Origin: CAZYWA01 sp964650975 [NCBI: uncultured bacterium]
GTDB lineage: Bacteria > JADJOY01
Direction of reading: 5' to 3'
Assembly: GCA_964650975.1 (NCBI GenBank)
Contig: CAZYWA010000153.1
Coordinates: 1-15,503 of the forward strand
DNA length: 15,503 nucleotides
The notes under the pieces are model-generated. The model was given only the letters and a program-made list of their open reading frames with translations, had not been told where the DNA came from and did no database searches. Shown here in pieces: positions 7,916 to 15,174 of this stretch. Each line of letters begins with the position of its first letter. Positions within the stretch are counted from its first letter, which is position 1. Both the position numbers and the translations under genes were made by a program.

Positions 7916-8046
7916 GGCGGGCGCTCGCTGCTCGACGCCTGGGTCTGCCACGGCTCGGCACGCAAGTCGAGCGCTTCGTCGCGCATCGGGGATGCGGTAG
8001 CGTACGCGGCGCCGCGGACCGAGGTCCGGAGCGAGCGAGGAGCGAC
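7916..8046. promoter_or_regulatory. Divergent FAH/acylase intergenic region with two tandem dyads
   Basis: Two perfect 6-bp-arm inverted repeats lie on the acylase side: CGCATC-ggg-GATGCG at 7982-7996 and CGGACC-ga-GGTCCG at 8015-8028. Their centres are about 32 bp apart, close to three helical turns, and the second ends just upstream of the GAGGAG ribosome site. This placement suits operator sites for a repressor of the acylase gene; no binding protein is known. Confidence 0.4.
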
Positions 8047-10512
8047 GTGAACGCACACGCGAGGCGATCCACTCTGGTGCTCTTGGTCTGCGGGCTCGTG
8101 AGCGGCTGCAGCGGCTCGAGCTCGAGCGGCCACCACCTTTCCGCCGAGCTCCGCCGCACCGAGTTCGGCATTCCCCACGTGAAGGCGGACGACTGGGAGA
8201 GTCTCGCGTTCGGCTACGGCTATGCGTATTCGCAGGACGACTACTGCGTGACGATGCACGAGATCGCGCTCGCGTCCGGTCGCTCGGCCGAGATGATGGG
8301 CGAAACCGAGGGCGATCCCGGAGTGGATTTCCTGTTTCGATTCCTGAACGGCACCAAGGACGAGTTCCGCAAGAACTTCGTCGACCAGCTGCCGCGCGAC
8401 GTGCAAGCTCTCGGCCGCGGCTTCGCGGCCGGAATGAACCGGTACTTGAGTGACACCGGAATGGATCACCTGGCCGAGGGATCGGCGGGGTGCAGGAACG
8501 CGCCTTGGGTCTACGCGATCGACGACGTGGATCTGTGGATGTACCTGCGCCGCATCGCCCTCGGCGGGAGCTCGGACCTCGAGATCCTGCGGGACGCGAT
8601 CCTCGCCACCCAAGGACCCACGAGTGGCGCCGCCGCCGCTTCGAAGTCATTCGACCCGGCGCGCTTCGAAGCCGGGCTCAGGAGCGACAGCGCGAGCTTC
8701 GCGCGACTCGGCCGCGCGCTGCATCCTCCCGAGGGCAGCAACGGCATCGCGCTGGGCCGCGATCTCACCCGCAACGGCAAGGGAATGCTGCTCGGCAATC
8801 CGCACCAGCCGTGGGCCGGCAGCGGCCGCTGGTACGAGATCCACCTCACGATCCCCGGTGTCTACGACGCGGCGGGCGCAGCGCTCCAGGGGTTGCCGTG
8901 GGTGGGCATCGGCTTCAACAGCGACGTCGCGTGGACGCACACGGTCTCGCAGGCGAGCCGGTTCACCTTCTACCTGCTCGACCTCGACCCATCGAACCCG
9001 CTCCGTTACCGCTACGACGACGGCTCGCGCGACATCACCTCCGACACCATCCAGATCCAGGTGAAGCACGACGACGGCACGATGGAGACCCGCAGCCACA
9101 CGTTCTACAGCTCGCACTACGGCCTGATCGTGAACCTCGCCTCGTTCAGCACGCTGCTCGACGGCTGGCCGATGGTGAACGGCAAGATCCTCGCGATGCG
9201 CGACGCCAACCTGTTGACGCCGCTGCGCTCGGCGACCCAGTGGATCGCCGTCGGCGAATCGCGAAACCTCGACGAGCTGACGGCCGCGCTGCATTCGATC
9301 GGCAACCCGGTCTTCCACACCCTCGCAGCCGATCGAAACGGCGAGGCCTTCTACGGCGAAGTCTCGGCGGTGCCGCATGTGACCCAGCAACAGCTCGGCT
9401 CGTGCATGAAGAGCCTGCTCGGACAGGTGCTCGCTCAGGCCACGTCCGACGCGCTGCTGACGCTCGACGGTTCGACGTCGGCGTGCGAGTGGGGCTCGGA
9501 CGCGGATTCGCCGGCGGACGGCAACCTCTTCGGCTACGACTCGCGGCCCAAGCTCCGCACCACCGACTACGTGGCCAACGGCAACAACAGCTACTGGATC
9601 GCGAACGCCGCGCATCCCTTCACCGGGTTCCCGCTGGTCATGGGCTGGACGGAGTGGGAGAACGAGCCGCAGAGCCTGCGCGCGCGAATGGCGCACGTGT
9701 TGATCGAGGACCGGAAATCCCTCTCCGATGGTCTGAGCGCTGAGCCCGGTTTCGATCTGCCGACGCTGCAAGGGCTGATGTACGAAAACCGCGTTCTGGG
9801 AGCGGAAATCGCGCTCGACGACGTGCTCTCGATCTGCGACGGCGTCGGCGCGCCGGCCGACGACGTGCAGACGCGCGCGCTCGCGGCCTGCGCCGTGCTC
9901 CGCAACTGGGATCGGCGTGTGAACCTGGGCAGCGTCGGGGCACAGGTGTGGACCGAGTTCTGGCACGGCATCGAGAACGAGCGCGGCAACGACTTCCAGG
10001 GCGTCGTCGACTCGGCCGAGCTCTGGAAGGTCGACTTCGACCCACACGATCCGGTGCACACGCCGCGCGGCATCGACACCTTGATCGACGCCAATCGCAC
10101 ACTGGTCCTGAGCTCGCTCTCCGATGCCGTGCAGGCACTCGGCGCCGCGGGCGTGCCGATCGACGCGCCTTGGGGACAGGTTCAGTTCTATCCGCGAAAT
10201 GGCGTGAACATCCCGCTCCACGGCGGCGACACGGGCCTCGGCGTGCTGGGTGTGATCGGCGCGCCGCTCGAACCAGGCGGCTACTTCGACGTCCAGTTCG
10301 GCAACAGCTACATCCAGACGGTCACCTGGGACGACAGCGAGTGCCCGATCGCCGACACGATCCTCACCCACTCGCAGTCGACCGATCCCGCGTCCCCCCA
10401 CTTTGGCGACCAGACGGTCCTTTACTCGCAAAAGCAGTGGGTGCGCTTCCCTTACTGCGAAGCCGACATCACCGCCCACCAGGAGGGCGAGACCCTGACC
10501 CTCACGCAGTAA
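8047..10512 (+). CDS. Lipoprotein penicillin acylase-family (Ntn hydrolase) amidase
   Basis: An 821-residue secreted amidase of the penicillin G acylase / acyl-homoserine-lactone acylase / aculeacin acylase family. The N-terminus (LVLLVCGLVSGC) ends in a lipobox V18-S19-G20 with C21 as the lipidated residue, then a Ser/Gly linker, so the protein is membrane-tethered outside the cytoplasm. The family precursor is self-cleaved before a Ser nucleophile; here PEGSNGIALG places it at S231, giving an alpha chain of about 200 residues and a beta chain of about 590. Supporting motifs are NPHQPW (251-256), WTHTV (296-300) and VANGNNSYW (509-517), which supplies the oxyanion and catalytic Asn positions. 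Eight Cys besides the lipobox Cys (67, 149, 453, 480, 597, 615, 766, 804) could form disulfides. GTG is the start, with GAGGAG 6 nt upstream. Substrate (beta-lactam, AHL, acyl-peptide) cannot be decided. Confidence 0.93.
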   Translation: MNAHARRSTLVLLVCGLVSGCSGSSSSGHHLSAELRRTEFGIPHVKADDWESLAFGYGYAYSQDDYCVTMHEIALASGRSAEMMGETEGDPGVDFLFRFLNGTKDEFRKNFVDQLPRDVQALGRGFAAGMNRYLSDTGMDHLAEGSAGCRNAPWVYAIDDVDLWMYLRRIALGGSSDLEILRDAILATQGPTSGAAAASKSFDPARFEAGLRSDSASFARLGRALHPPEGSNGIALGRDLTRNGKGMLLGNPHQPWAGSGRWYEIHLTIPGVYDAAGAALQGLPWVGIGFNSDVAWTHTVSQASRFTFYLLDLDPSNPLRYRYDDGSRDITSDTIQIQVKHDDGTMETRSHTFYSSHYGLIVNLASFSTLLDGWPMVNGKILAMRDANLLTPLRSATQWIAVGESRNLDELTAALHSIGNPVFHTLAADRNGEAFYGEVSAVPHVTQQQLGSCMKSLLGQVLAQATSDALLTLDGSTSACEWGSDADSPADGNLFGYDSRPKLRTTDYVANGNNSYWIANAAHPFTGFPLVMGWTEWENEPQSLRARMAHVLIEDRKSLSDGLSAEPGFDLPTLQGLMYENRVLGAEIALDDVLSICDGVGAPADDVQTRALAACAVLRNWDRRVNLGSVGAQVWTEFWHGIENERGNDFQGVVDSAELWKVDFDPHDPVHTPRGIDTLIDANRTLVLSSLSDAVQALGAAGVPIDAPWGQVQFYPRNGVNIPLHGGDTGLGVLGVIGAPLEPGGYFDVQFGNSYIQTVTWDDSECPIADTILTHSQSTDPASPHFGDQTVLYSQKQWVRFPYCEADITAHQEGETLTLTQ

Positions 10513-10524
10513 CTTGGGCGAGGT

Positions 10525-11817
10525 TCACGGCTCGGCGATCGGCTGCGCGGTCTCGTGCACGCCGCGGGCGGCGAGTGCATCCTGCAAGATCTTCCTGAGC
10601 ATCGGATCCTCGTCCGCGGGGCGGATGAGGATCGGGAGGCGCTTGTCCGGCAGGCGCTCGGCCCTTTCGACCACTGGATTGTGCCCCGGCTCCGGATCCG
10701 CTTGCAGGCGGAACTCGCGGCCCTTCGGTGTGACGGCGAGGTAGGTCGCGTCGCCCGGGCCGAGGTTCACGTGGGTGTGGTACCAGTCGTCGGGAGGCGA
10801 GTAGAGCGTGCCGGGCCGGAAATCGGCGCGCACCACGCTCGCGGCGTGGCCGCCGGTCCACGGTTGCGTGCCCGCGACGCTCGGCCACATGAGAGCCATG
10901 CCCTCACCGCGCACGATCAGCACGGTGGCACCGGGTCCGTGGCGGTGCGCGGCCTGGTATTGCGCGGGTCCCCACGTGGAGACGTGCGGGCTGAGCGTGT
11001 TGCCGCACATCGAAAAGCACACGAACCAGCCGCGCTTGGCGGTGGCGTGGAACATCTCGTCGCCGAGCCCGAGCACGTCCGGGATGAAGTTGGCGACCAT
11101 CGGGTGGAGTGGGTCGGCGACCGGCTCACCGGCCGCGCGTGGGCGCGGCAACTGCCGGAAGAAATCCGGATTGCCGTCCCAGCGCTCGTCGAACTGAGCG
11201 GGGTTGTCGAACACGAACGCGGGATCGCGATAGAAGTCGACGATCGGCGGTGCATTGGTCATCGCCACCAGGAGCGCCGGCTCGCTGCCCTCGTTCGCGT
11301 GCTCGTGCCAGGCGTTGAGCGGGGGCGAGATGAGCGAGCCGGGACCCCACTCGACCTCGGCGGGCGTGTCGCCCTTCTTGCGCCAGAAGCGCGTGCGGCC
11401 GTGGCCGCGCATCACGTAGAGGTACTCGTCGAAGACGTGACGCTCGGGAACGGTGTGCGTGCCGGGCGCGATCTCGAGCACGTACGAGTTCACCAGGCCT
11501 TGCTGCCCGTAGAGCCGGATGTAGGCGCCGCGCGCACCGAGGCGCCGCCAAGGAGCGAGCTCCAGCCGATCGACGTCGACGGCCCAGTTCTCGTAGACGG
11601 GGATGCCCTCGTCGTGCATCCACTGGTCCGAGAAGAACGACACGCCGCTCTCGACCCGCGCGCGCTCCCGGTCGCCGCGCGAGACCTCGGGCAACGCCCG
11701 ATTGTGATGCCGGATCCCGATCCAGGCGGCGACCCCGCCGATCAGGCCCGCCGCGATCCAGATCCGCGCTCGGCCGGAGGAGCCCGCCGCACTCGACGGC
11801 CGATCGCGATCCGGCAC
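10525..11817 (-). CDS. Membrane-anchored bicupin protein of unknown function
   Basis: A 430-residue protein with a single hydrophobic segment (about 18-35, RIWIAAGLIGGVAAWIGI) and two cupin domains. Cupin 1 (about 105-190) has GTHTVPERHVFDEYLYVMRG with metal-ligand candidates H121, H127 and E131, and a second-half WHEHAN (H171, H173). Cupin 2 (about 265-365) has AAHRHGPGATVLIVRGEG (H291, H293) and WYHTHVN (H347, H349). With so many His kept, both domains could bind metal. Bicupins include dioxygenases, decarboxylases and sugar-acid enzymes; this one cannot be assigned. The positively charged residues after the helix leave the topology uncertain; an uncleaved anchor with periplasmic cupins is likely. 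GTG at 11817 is chosen because GAGGG overlaps the aqpZ stop just before it; TTG at 11844 is an alternative giving 439 residues. It is the second gene of an aqpZ operon. Confidence 0.85.
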   Translation of the reverse strand: MPDRDRPSSAAGSSGRARIWIAAGLIGGVAAWIGIRHHNRALPEVSRGDRERARVESGVSFFSDQWMHDEGIPVYENWAVDVDRLELAPWRRLGARGAYIRLYGQQGLVNSYVLEIAPGTHTVPERHVFDEYLYVMRGHGRTRFWRKKGDTPAEVEWGPGSLISPPLNAWHEHANEGSEPALLVAMTNAPPIVDFYRDPAFVFDNPAQFDERWDGNPDFFRQLPRPRAAGEPVADPLHPMVANFIPDVLGLGDEMFHATAKRGWFVCFSMCGNTLSPHVSTWGPAQYQAAHRHGPGATVLIVRGEGMALMWPSVAGTQPWTGGHAASVVRADFRPGTLYSPPDDWYHTHVNLGPGDATYLAVTPKGREFRLQADPEPGHNPVVERAERLPDKRLPILIRPADEDPMLRKILQDALAARGVHETAQPIAEP

Positions 11818-11824
11818 GAGACCC

Positions 11825-12520
11825 TCAGTCGGCCTCGCCGGCAATCAGCGGGTAGAGCGTTCCCGCGAGCGCCGCACCGGCGATCGGCGCCACCCAGAAG
11901 AGCCAGAGCTGCGCGAGCGCCCAGCCGCCCACGACCAGCGCCGGACCGGTGCTGCGCGCCGGGTTGACCGAGAGGTTCGTGACGGGAATTCCGATCAGAT
12001 GGATCAAGGTCAGTCCCAGGCCGATCGCGATCGGGGCGAAGCCGGCCGGTGCGCGCTTGTCGGTGGAGCCCAGGATGATCATCAAGAACATGAACGTGAG
12101 CACGACCTCGGCGATCGCCGCGGCGAGCATCGAGTAATGCCCCGGCGAATGCTCGGCGAAGCCGTTGGCCGCGAATCCGCCCACCTCGAAACCGGGCTTT
12201 CCGCTGGCGATCAGGTAGAGGACGCCCGCGCCGATGGCCCCGCCGACGACTTGCGCGACCACGTACGCGGGAAGCTCCGCCGCGGGAAACCGCTTCCCGA
12301 CCACCAGCCCGACGGACACCGCGGGATTGAGGTGGCAGCCCGAGATGTGCCCGATCGCGTACGCCATCGTCAGCACGGTGAGCCCGAACGCCAGGGAAAC
12401 CCCGAGCAAGCCGATCCCGACCTGCGGAAACGCCGCGGCGATCACCGCGCTCCCGCAACCGCCGAACACCAGCCAGAACGTGCCGAGCGTCTCGGCTGCA
12501 CATCGCTTTGCCAGGGACAT
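11825..12520 (-). CDS. aqpZ: Aquaporin Z
   Basis: A 231-residue inner-membrane water channel of the MIP family, the same length as E. coli AqpZ and similar throughout ([46 protein letters not shown]). Six membrane helices and the two NPA half-helices are visible at 65-67 and 186-188. Of the aromatic/arginine selectivity-filter residues of AqpZ, F45 (F43 in E. coli), H174 and R189 are kept, but the position of T183 is Leu ([11 protein letters not shown]). The usual Gly of SGGHFNP is Cys62. The start ATG follows a purine-rich GAGAGAGA, and upstream residues in frame are Arg/Ser-rich and not aquaporin-like. It is the first gene of a two-gene unit with the bicupin, 7 bp apart, and divergent from a 2OG dioxygenase gene. 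Confidence 0.97.
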   Translation of the reverse strand: MSLAKRCAAETLGTFWLVFGGCGSAVIAAAFPQVGIGLLGVSLAFGLTVLTMAYAIGHISGCHLNPAVSVGLVVGKRFPAAELPAYVVAQVVGGAIGAGVLYLIASGKPGFEVGGFAANGFAEHSPGHYSMLAAAIAEVVLTFMFLMIILGSTDKRAPAGFAPIAIGLGLTLIHLIGIPVTNLSVNPARSTGPALVVGGWALAQLWLFWVAPIAGAALAGTLYPLIAGEAD

Positions 12521-12684
12521 GATCTCTCTCTCCGTGGATGGGTGTGGGACGTTTCGTCGCGATCCCGAAGGGGCACGAGATAGCGGCCGGAGCGACCGCC
12601 GGCAATCGACCGCTCGGCGAGCCGAGTTGCGATGATCCCGTGTCCTCGCGACGCGGTGCCCCCGGATCGCCGATACTTTTACTC
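12521..12684. promoter_or_regulatory. Divergent aqpZ/dioxygenase intergenic region
   Basis: This gap (164 bp if the dioxygenase starts at 12685) holds a perfect dyad CTCGGC-ga-GCCGAG at 12613-12626, with 6-bp arms and a 2-nt GA spacer like the dyad upstream of the acylase gene. The only AT-rich patch is GATACTTTTACT just before 12685. Promoter elements cannot be assigned with confidence. Confidence 0.38.
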
Positions 12685-13764
12685 GTGAGCTCCCACTATC
12701 GATCCCTGCGGCGCCAGACGCTTCACTACTTCGCGCGGCCGCACCAGCGCATTCCACGCGCTCCAGTGGTGTCGCCCGCGGCGTGGCGCGGCGAGGAGTT
12801 GCGGCGTACCAGCGACTGGGCGCAATCGCTCGACGCCGCTGAGGCGGAGGAGTGCCGGCGCGCGGTCGAGGTGGCGCTCGGCACGGGCAAGCCGTTGGGC
12901 GAGATGTCGGCCACGGACTTTCCGCTGCCCACGCTCGCGGCGCGGATCGGCGCGTGGCGGAACGAGCTCCGGCGCGGGCGTGGATTCGTGCTGATCCGGA
13001 ACCTACCGGTCGGTCCGTGGTCGAGCCGCGAGGCGGAGTGCTTCTTCTGGTGCTTCGGGTTGCATCTGGGAGTGCCGGGCGCCCAGAACCCGCGCGGCGA
13101 GCTGCTCGGCCACGTGGTCGACGCGCACAAGCCGGGGGACGTGCGCTTCTACGAGACCAACCGGAACATCGCGTTCCATTGCGATGCCGCGGACGTCGTG
13201 GGGCTCCTCTGCCTCTCGCCCGCCAGGTCGGGCGGCGCCAGCCGGATCGCGAGCTCGGTCACGGTGTTCAACGAGCTGCTGGCACGGAATCCGGAGCGCA
13301 TCGATCGCCTCTTCGAAGCATTCCACCTCGATACCCACGGAGAGGGTGGCGTTCGCTCGGTCCCGGTTCCGCCCTGCCGGTTCGCGGCCGGCGAGCTTCG
13401 TACCTTCTGGCACAGCGATTACTTCCGCTCCGCCGAAGGGCTGCCCGGCGTCCCGCGCCTCGATGCCGGAGCGCGGGCGCTGCTCGACGAATACGACGCG
13501 ATCGCCGCCGATCCGGCCGTGCATCTCGACATGGAGCTCGCCGCCGGAGACATCCAGCTCCTTTCCAACCACACCCAGATCCACGCGCGTACCGCGTACC
13601 AGGATTGGGACGATCCCGCCCGGGCTCGCCATCTGCTGCGGCTCTGGCTGTCGCTCCCCGAGGAGAATGGCGTGGCGCTGCGGGCGGCGAAGGCGTGGAG
13701 CGCCGTCCAGTTGATCGCGGAGCTCGCGATCACCCGAGCGAGCAGTCGCAGAGCGAGTCCCTGA
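12685..13764 (+). CDS. TauD/TfdA-type Fe(II)/2-oxoglutarate-dependent dioxygenase
   Basis: A cytoplasmic non-haem iron oxygenase of the TauD/TfdA-like superfamily, about 359 residues from the chosen GTG. The facial triad is visible as H165-x-D167 in [15 protein letters not shown] and H300 in [13 protein letters not shown]315 and R319 in [10 protein letters not shown] match the 2-oxoglutarate-anchoring region. The N-terminal AWRGEEL and the block [11 protein letters not shown] (about 99-109) are typical of this branch, which hydroxylates or oxidatively cleaves small organic substrates; the specific substrate is unknown. The start is uncertain: GTG 12685 follows no clear ribosome site, GTG 12640 (374 residues) and ATG 12538 (408 residues) are alternatives, but the extra residues are Arg/Gly/Pro-rich and overlap the aqpZ promoter side. 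A hairpin lies 15 nt after the stop. Confidence 0.88.
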   Translation: MSSHYRSLRRQTLHYFARPHQRIPRAPVVSPAAWRGEELRRTSDWAQSLDAAEAEECRRAVEVALGTGKPLGEMSATDFPLPTLAARIGAWRNELRRGRGFVLIRNLPVGPWSSREAECFFWCFGLHLGVPGAQNPRGELLGHVVDAHKPGDVRFYETNRNIAFHCDAADVVGLLCLSPARSGGASRIASSVTVFNELLARNPERIDRLFEAFHLDTHGEGGVRSVPVPPCRFAAGELRTFWHSDYFRSAEGLPGVPRLDAGARALLDEYDAIAADPAVHLDMELAAGDIQLLSNHTQIHARTAYQDWDDPARARHLLRLWLSLPEENGVALRAAKAWSAVQLIAELAITRASSRRASP

Positions 13765-13778
13765 TCCGAGCCCTGGAG

Positions 13779-13800
13779 GCCCACCGGTCCCTCGGTGGGC
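13779..13800 (+). terminator. Hairpin downstream of the dioxygenase gene
   Basis: GCCCACCG (13779-13786) pairs perfectly with CGGTGGGC (13793-13800) around a 6-nt loop, starting 15 nt after the stop codon. The position and 8-bp GC stem fit an intrinsic terminator, though no U-run follows. Confidence 0.5.
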
Positions 13801-13801
13801 A

Positions 13802-13844
13802 GCGCTCGAGCGCGTTCTATCTCATTCGTGCGCTCGCGCGCGAG
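13802..13844. repeat. Two 12-bp perfect palindromes in the dioxygenase-glycosyltransferase gap
   Basis: GCGCTCGAGCGC at 13802-13813 and CTCGCGCGCGAG at 13833-13844 are each fully self-complementary. They follow the terminator-like hairpin and precede the glycosyltransferase start by about 60 nt, so they may be operator sites or additional RNA structure. GC-rich DNA makes chance palindromes more frequent, so weight is modest. Confidence 0.35.
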
Positions 13845-13902
13845 GGACCGCGCGCGCTCCAAACGGCGGCCACTTGGGCTAAATGGAGGCGCAGAGTCCC
13901 TC

Positions 13903-15069
13903 GTGCACACGATCTTCTACGCCGTTCTCGTCGCTCCCCCGTCGCTCGTCTGCGCCTATCTCCTCGGCTCCACGATCCGCGGCCTGGGCGGGCTCCGGAA
14001 GCTCGTCGCCGTTCGCGCGGATCTCGAGCGCTGGCCACGGCTCTCGATCGTGTCGCCCGCCTGCAACGAGGAGCGCCACGTCGAAGGATCGATCCGCAGC
14101 ATCCTCGCTGCTGATTACCCCGATCTCCAGGTGGTCGCGATCGACGATCGCTCGAGCGATCGCACCGGAGAGATTCTCGACTCGCTGGTTCGCGAGGATG
14201 CGCGCGTGGCGGTGGAACACGTGCGCGAGCTACCGGCCGGCTGGCTCGGCAAGCTCAACGCGCTGCGCCTGGGCGCGGTGCGCGCCGACGGCGAGTGGCT
14301 GCTGTTCATGGACGCCGACGTCCATCTCGCGCCCGCGGCCCTTCGCCAGGCGATCACGGAGGCGCAGCGTCGCCAGCTCGATCTCCTGACCGTGGTGCCG
14401 ACGATCGAATCGGCGGGCTGGCTCTCGGGCGCGATCTTCGGTGTGTCGCTTGCGATCTTGAGCGCCGGAGGACGGCTGGTGCGAGTGCGCGATCCCCGTT
14501 CCGCCGCGGTGGCCGCGACCGGCGCGTTCATCCTGGTACGGCGCAGCGTGTTCGAGCGCACGCCCGGCTTCGAGTGGCTCAAGCTCGAGGTCGCCGACGA
14601 TTTCGGGCTGTGCATGCTGATCAAGTCCCATGGCGGCCGCTGCGACATCGTGAACGGCGCCGGCGTCGTGACGCTCGATTGGTACGCCAGCTTCCGCGAG
14701 ATGCGGGTCGCCATGCAGAAGAACATGTTCGCGATCCTGGGTCAGTTCTCGGTGGCGCGGATGGCGGTGCTGGCGGCGATGCTCCTGTGGTTCGGTCTCT
14801 TCCCGTTCGCGGCGCTGGCGTCGATGCCGCTCGGCTGGCGTGCGCTGCCGCTCGCGGGCGAGGGCGCGCTGATGCTGGCGATCTGGCTCGCCGGGCGCTG
14901 GACGGGCCGCTCGCGAAGCGGCGCGCTCCTGGCGCCGCTCGCGTGCCTCGGCATGTGCTGGATGACAGTGCGCGCGGCGTTCGTGGGCCACCGCCAGGGA
15001 GGGATCGTGTGGCGAGGAGTGCTCTATCCGACCGAGCTTCTCGCCGCGCACCAGCGCGTGAAGATGTAA
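13903..15069 (+). CDS. Membrane glycosyltransferase, family 2 (GT-A fold)
   Basis: A 388-residue inverting GT2-type transferase from the chosen GTG. An N-terminal hydrophobic helix (about 4-21) precedes the cytoplasmic GT-A domain: LSIVSPACNEE (47-57), nucleotide-binding D81/D82 in AIDDRSSDRT, LPAGWLGKLNAL (110-121), the metal-binding D137-A-D139 in LLFMDADVH, and D232/D233 in EVADDFGL as the catalytic acidic position. The C-terminal part (about 286-310, 318-332, 341-360) is membrane-embedded. The GWLGK signature resembles transferases associated with hopanoids or carotenoids, but this is not specific enough for a name; no hopanoid or carotenoid genes are in the window. The start is uncertain: GGAGG lies 14 nt upstream, and the 36 residues readable before it are Arg/Ser-rich and overlap palindromes. 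It probably has its own promoter. Confidence 0.88.
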   Translation: MHTIFYAVLVAPPSLVCAYLLGSTIRGLGGLRKLVAVRADLERWPRLSIVSPACNEERHVEGSIRSILAADYPDLQVVAIDDRSSDRTGEILDSLVREDARVAVEHVRELPAGWLGKLNALRLGAVRADGEWLLFMDADVHLAPAALRQAITEAQRRQLDLLTVVPTIESAGWLSGAIFGVSLAILSAGGRLVRVRDPRSAAVAATGAFILVRRSVFERTPGFEWLKLEVADDFGLCMLIKSHGGRCDIVNGAGVVTLDWYASFREMRVAMQKNMFAILGQFSVARMAVLAAMLLWFGLFPFAALASMPLGWRALPLAGEGALMLAIWLAGRWTGRSRSGALLAPLACLGMCWMTVRAAFVGHRQGGIVWRGVLYPTELLAAHQRVKM

Positions 15070-15090
15070 CGGTGTCGGCTTCGCTGGGAG

Positions 15091-15110
15091 GGACCGGCTC
15101 CCGCCGGTCC
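15091..15110. terminator. Hairpin between convergent glycosyltransferase and epimerase genes
   Basis: GGACCGGC (15091-15098) pairs perfectly with GCCGGTCC (15103-15110) around the tetraloop TCCC, 21 nt after the glycosyltransferase stop. It is followed by GGTTTCATC, only a weak T-run. Its place between converging genes supports a terminator role. Confidence 0.52.
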
Positions 15111-15143
15111 GGTTTCATCGAGATCGAACGCGGCGCGGCGGGA

Positions 15144-15156
15144 GCGCCGAAGGCGC
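15144..15156. repeat. Small GC hairpin in the convergent gap
   Basis: GCGCC-gaa-GGCGC can form a 5-bp stem with a GAA triloop, flanked by GGGAG before it and CCCTCCC after it that could lengthen the stem imperfectly. It lies just past the epimerase stop codon on that gene's strand and may be its terminator. Confidence 0.3.
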
Positions 15157-15174
15157 GGGCGCCCTCCCCCGGTG

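Noticed and set aside
8647-10479. 610-codon minus-strand open frame opposite the acylase
   Set aside because: Although very long, it is a Val/Ala/Arg-rich mirror of the acylase codons and has no signal, fold or ribosome site that I can support.
7916-10524. A joint antibiotic-degradation or quorum-quenching cluster made of the FAH-family enzyme and the acylase
   Set aside because: The genes are divergent and no regulator, transporter or synthase of such a system is present; the idea rests on family names alone.
10555-11967. 470-codon plus-strand open frame opposite the bicupin and aqpZ
   Set aside because: It is a shadow of two recognised minus-strand genes and is rich in Arg, Ala and Val without motifs.
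12538-12684. N-terminal extension of the dioxygenase from ATG 12538
   Set aside because: The extra 49 residues are Arg/Gly/Pro-rich, overlap a dyad and the divergent aqpZ promoter region, and do not resemble the family.
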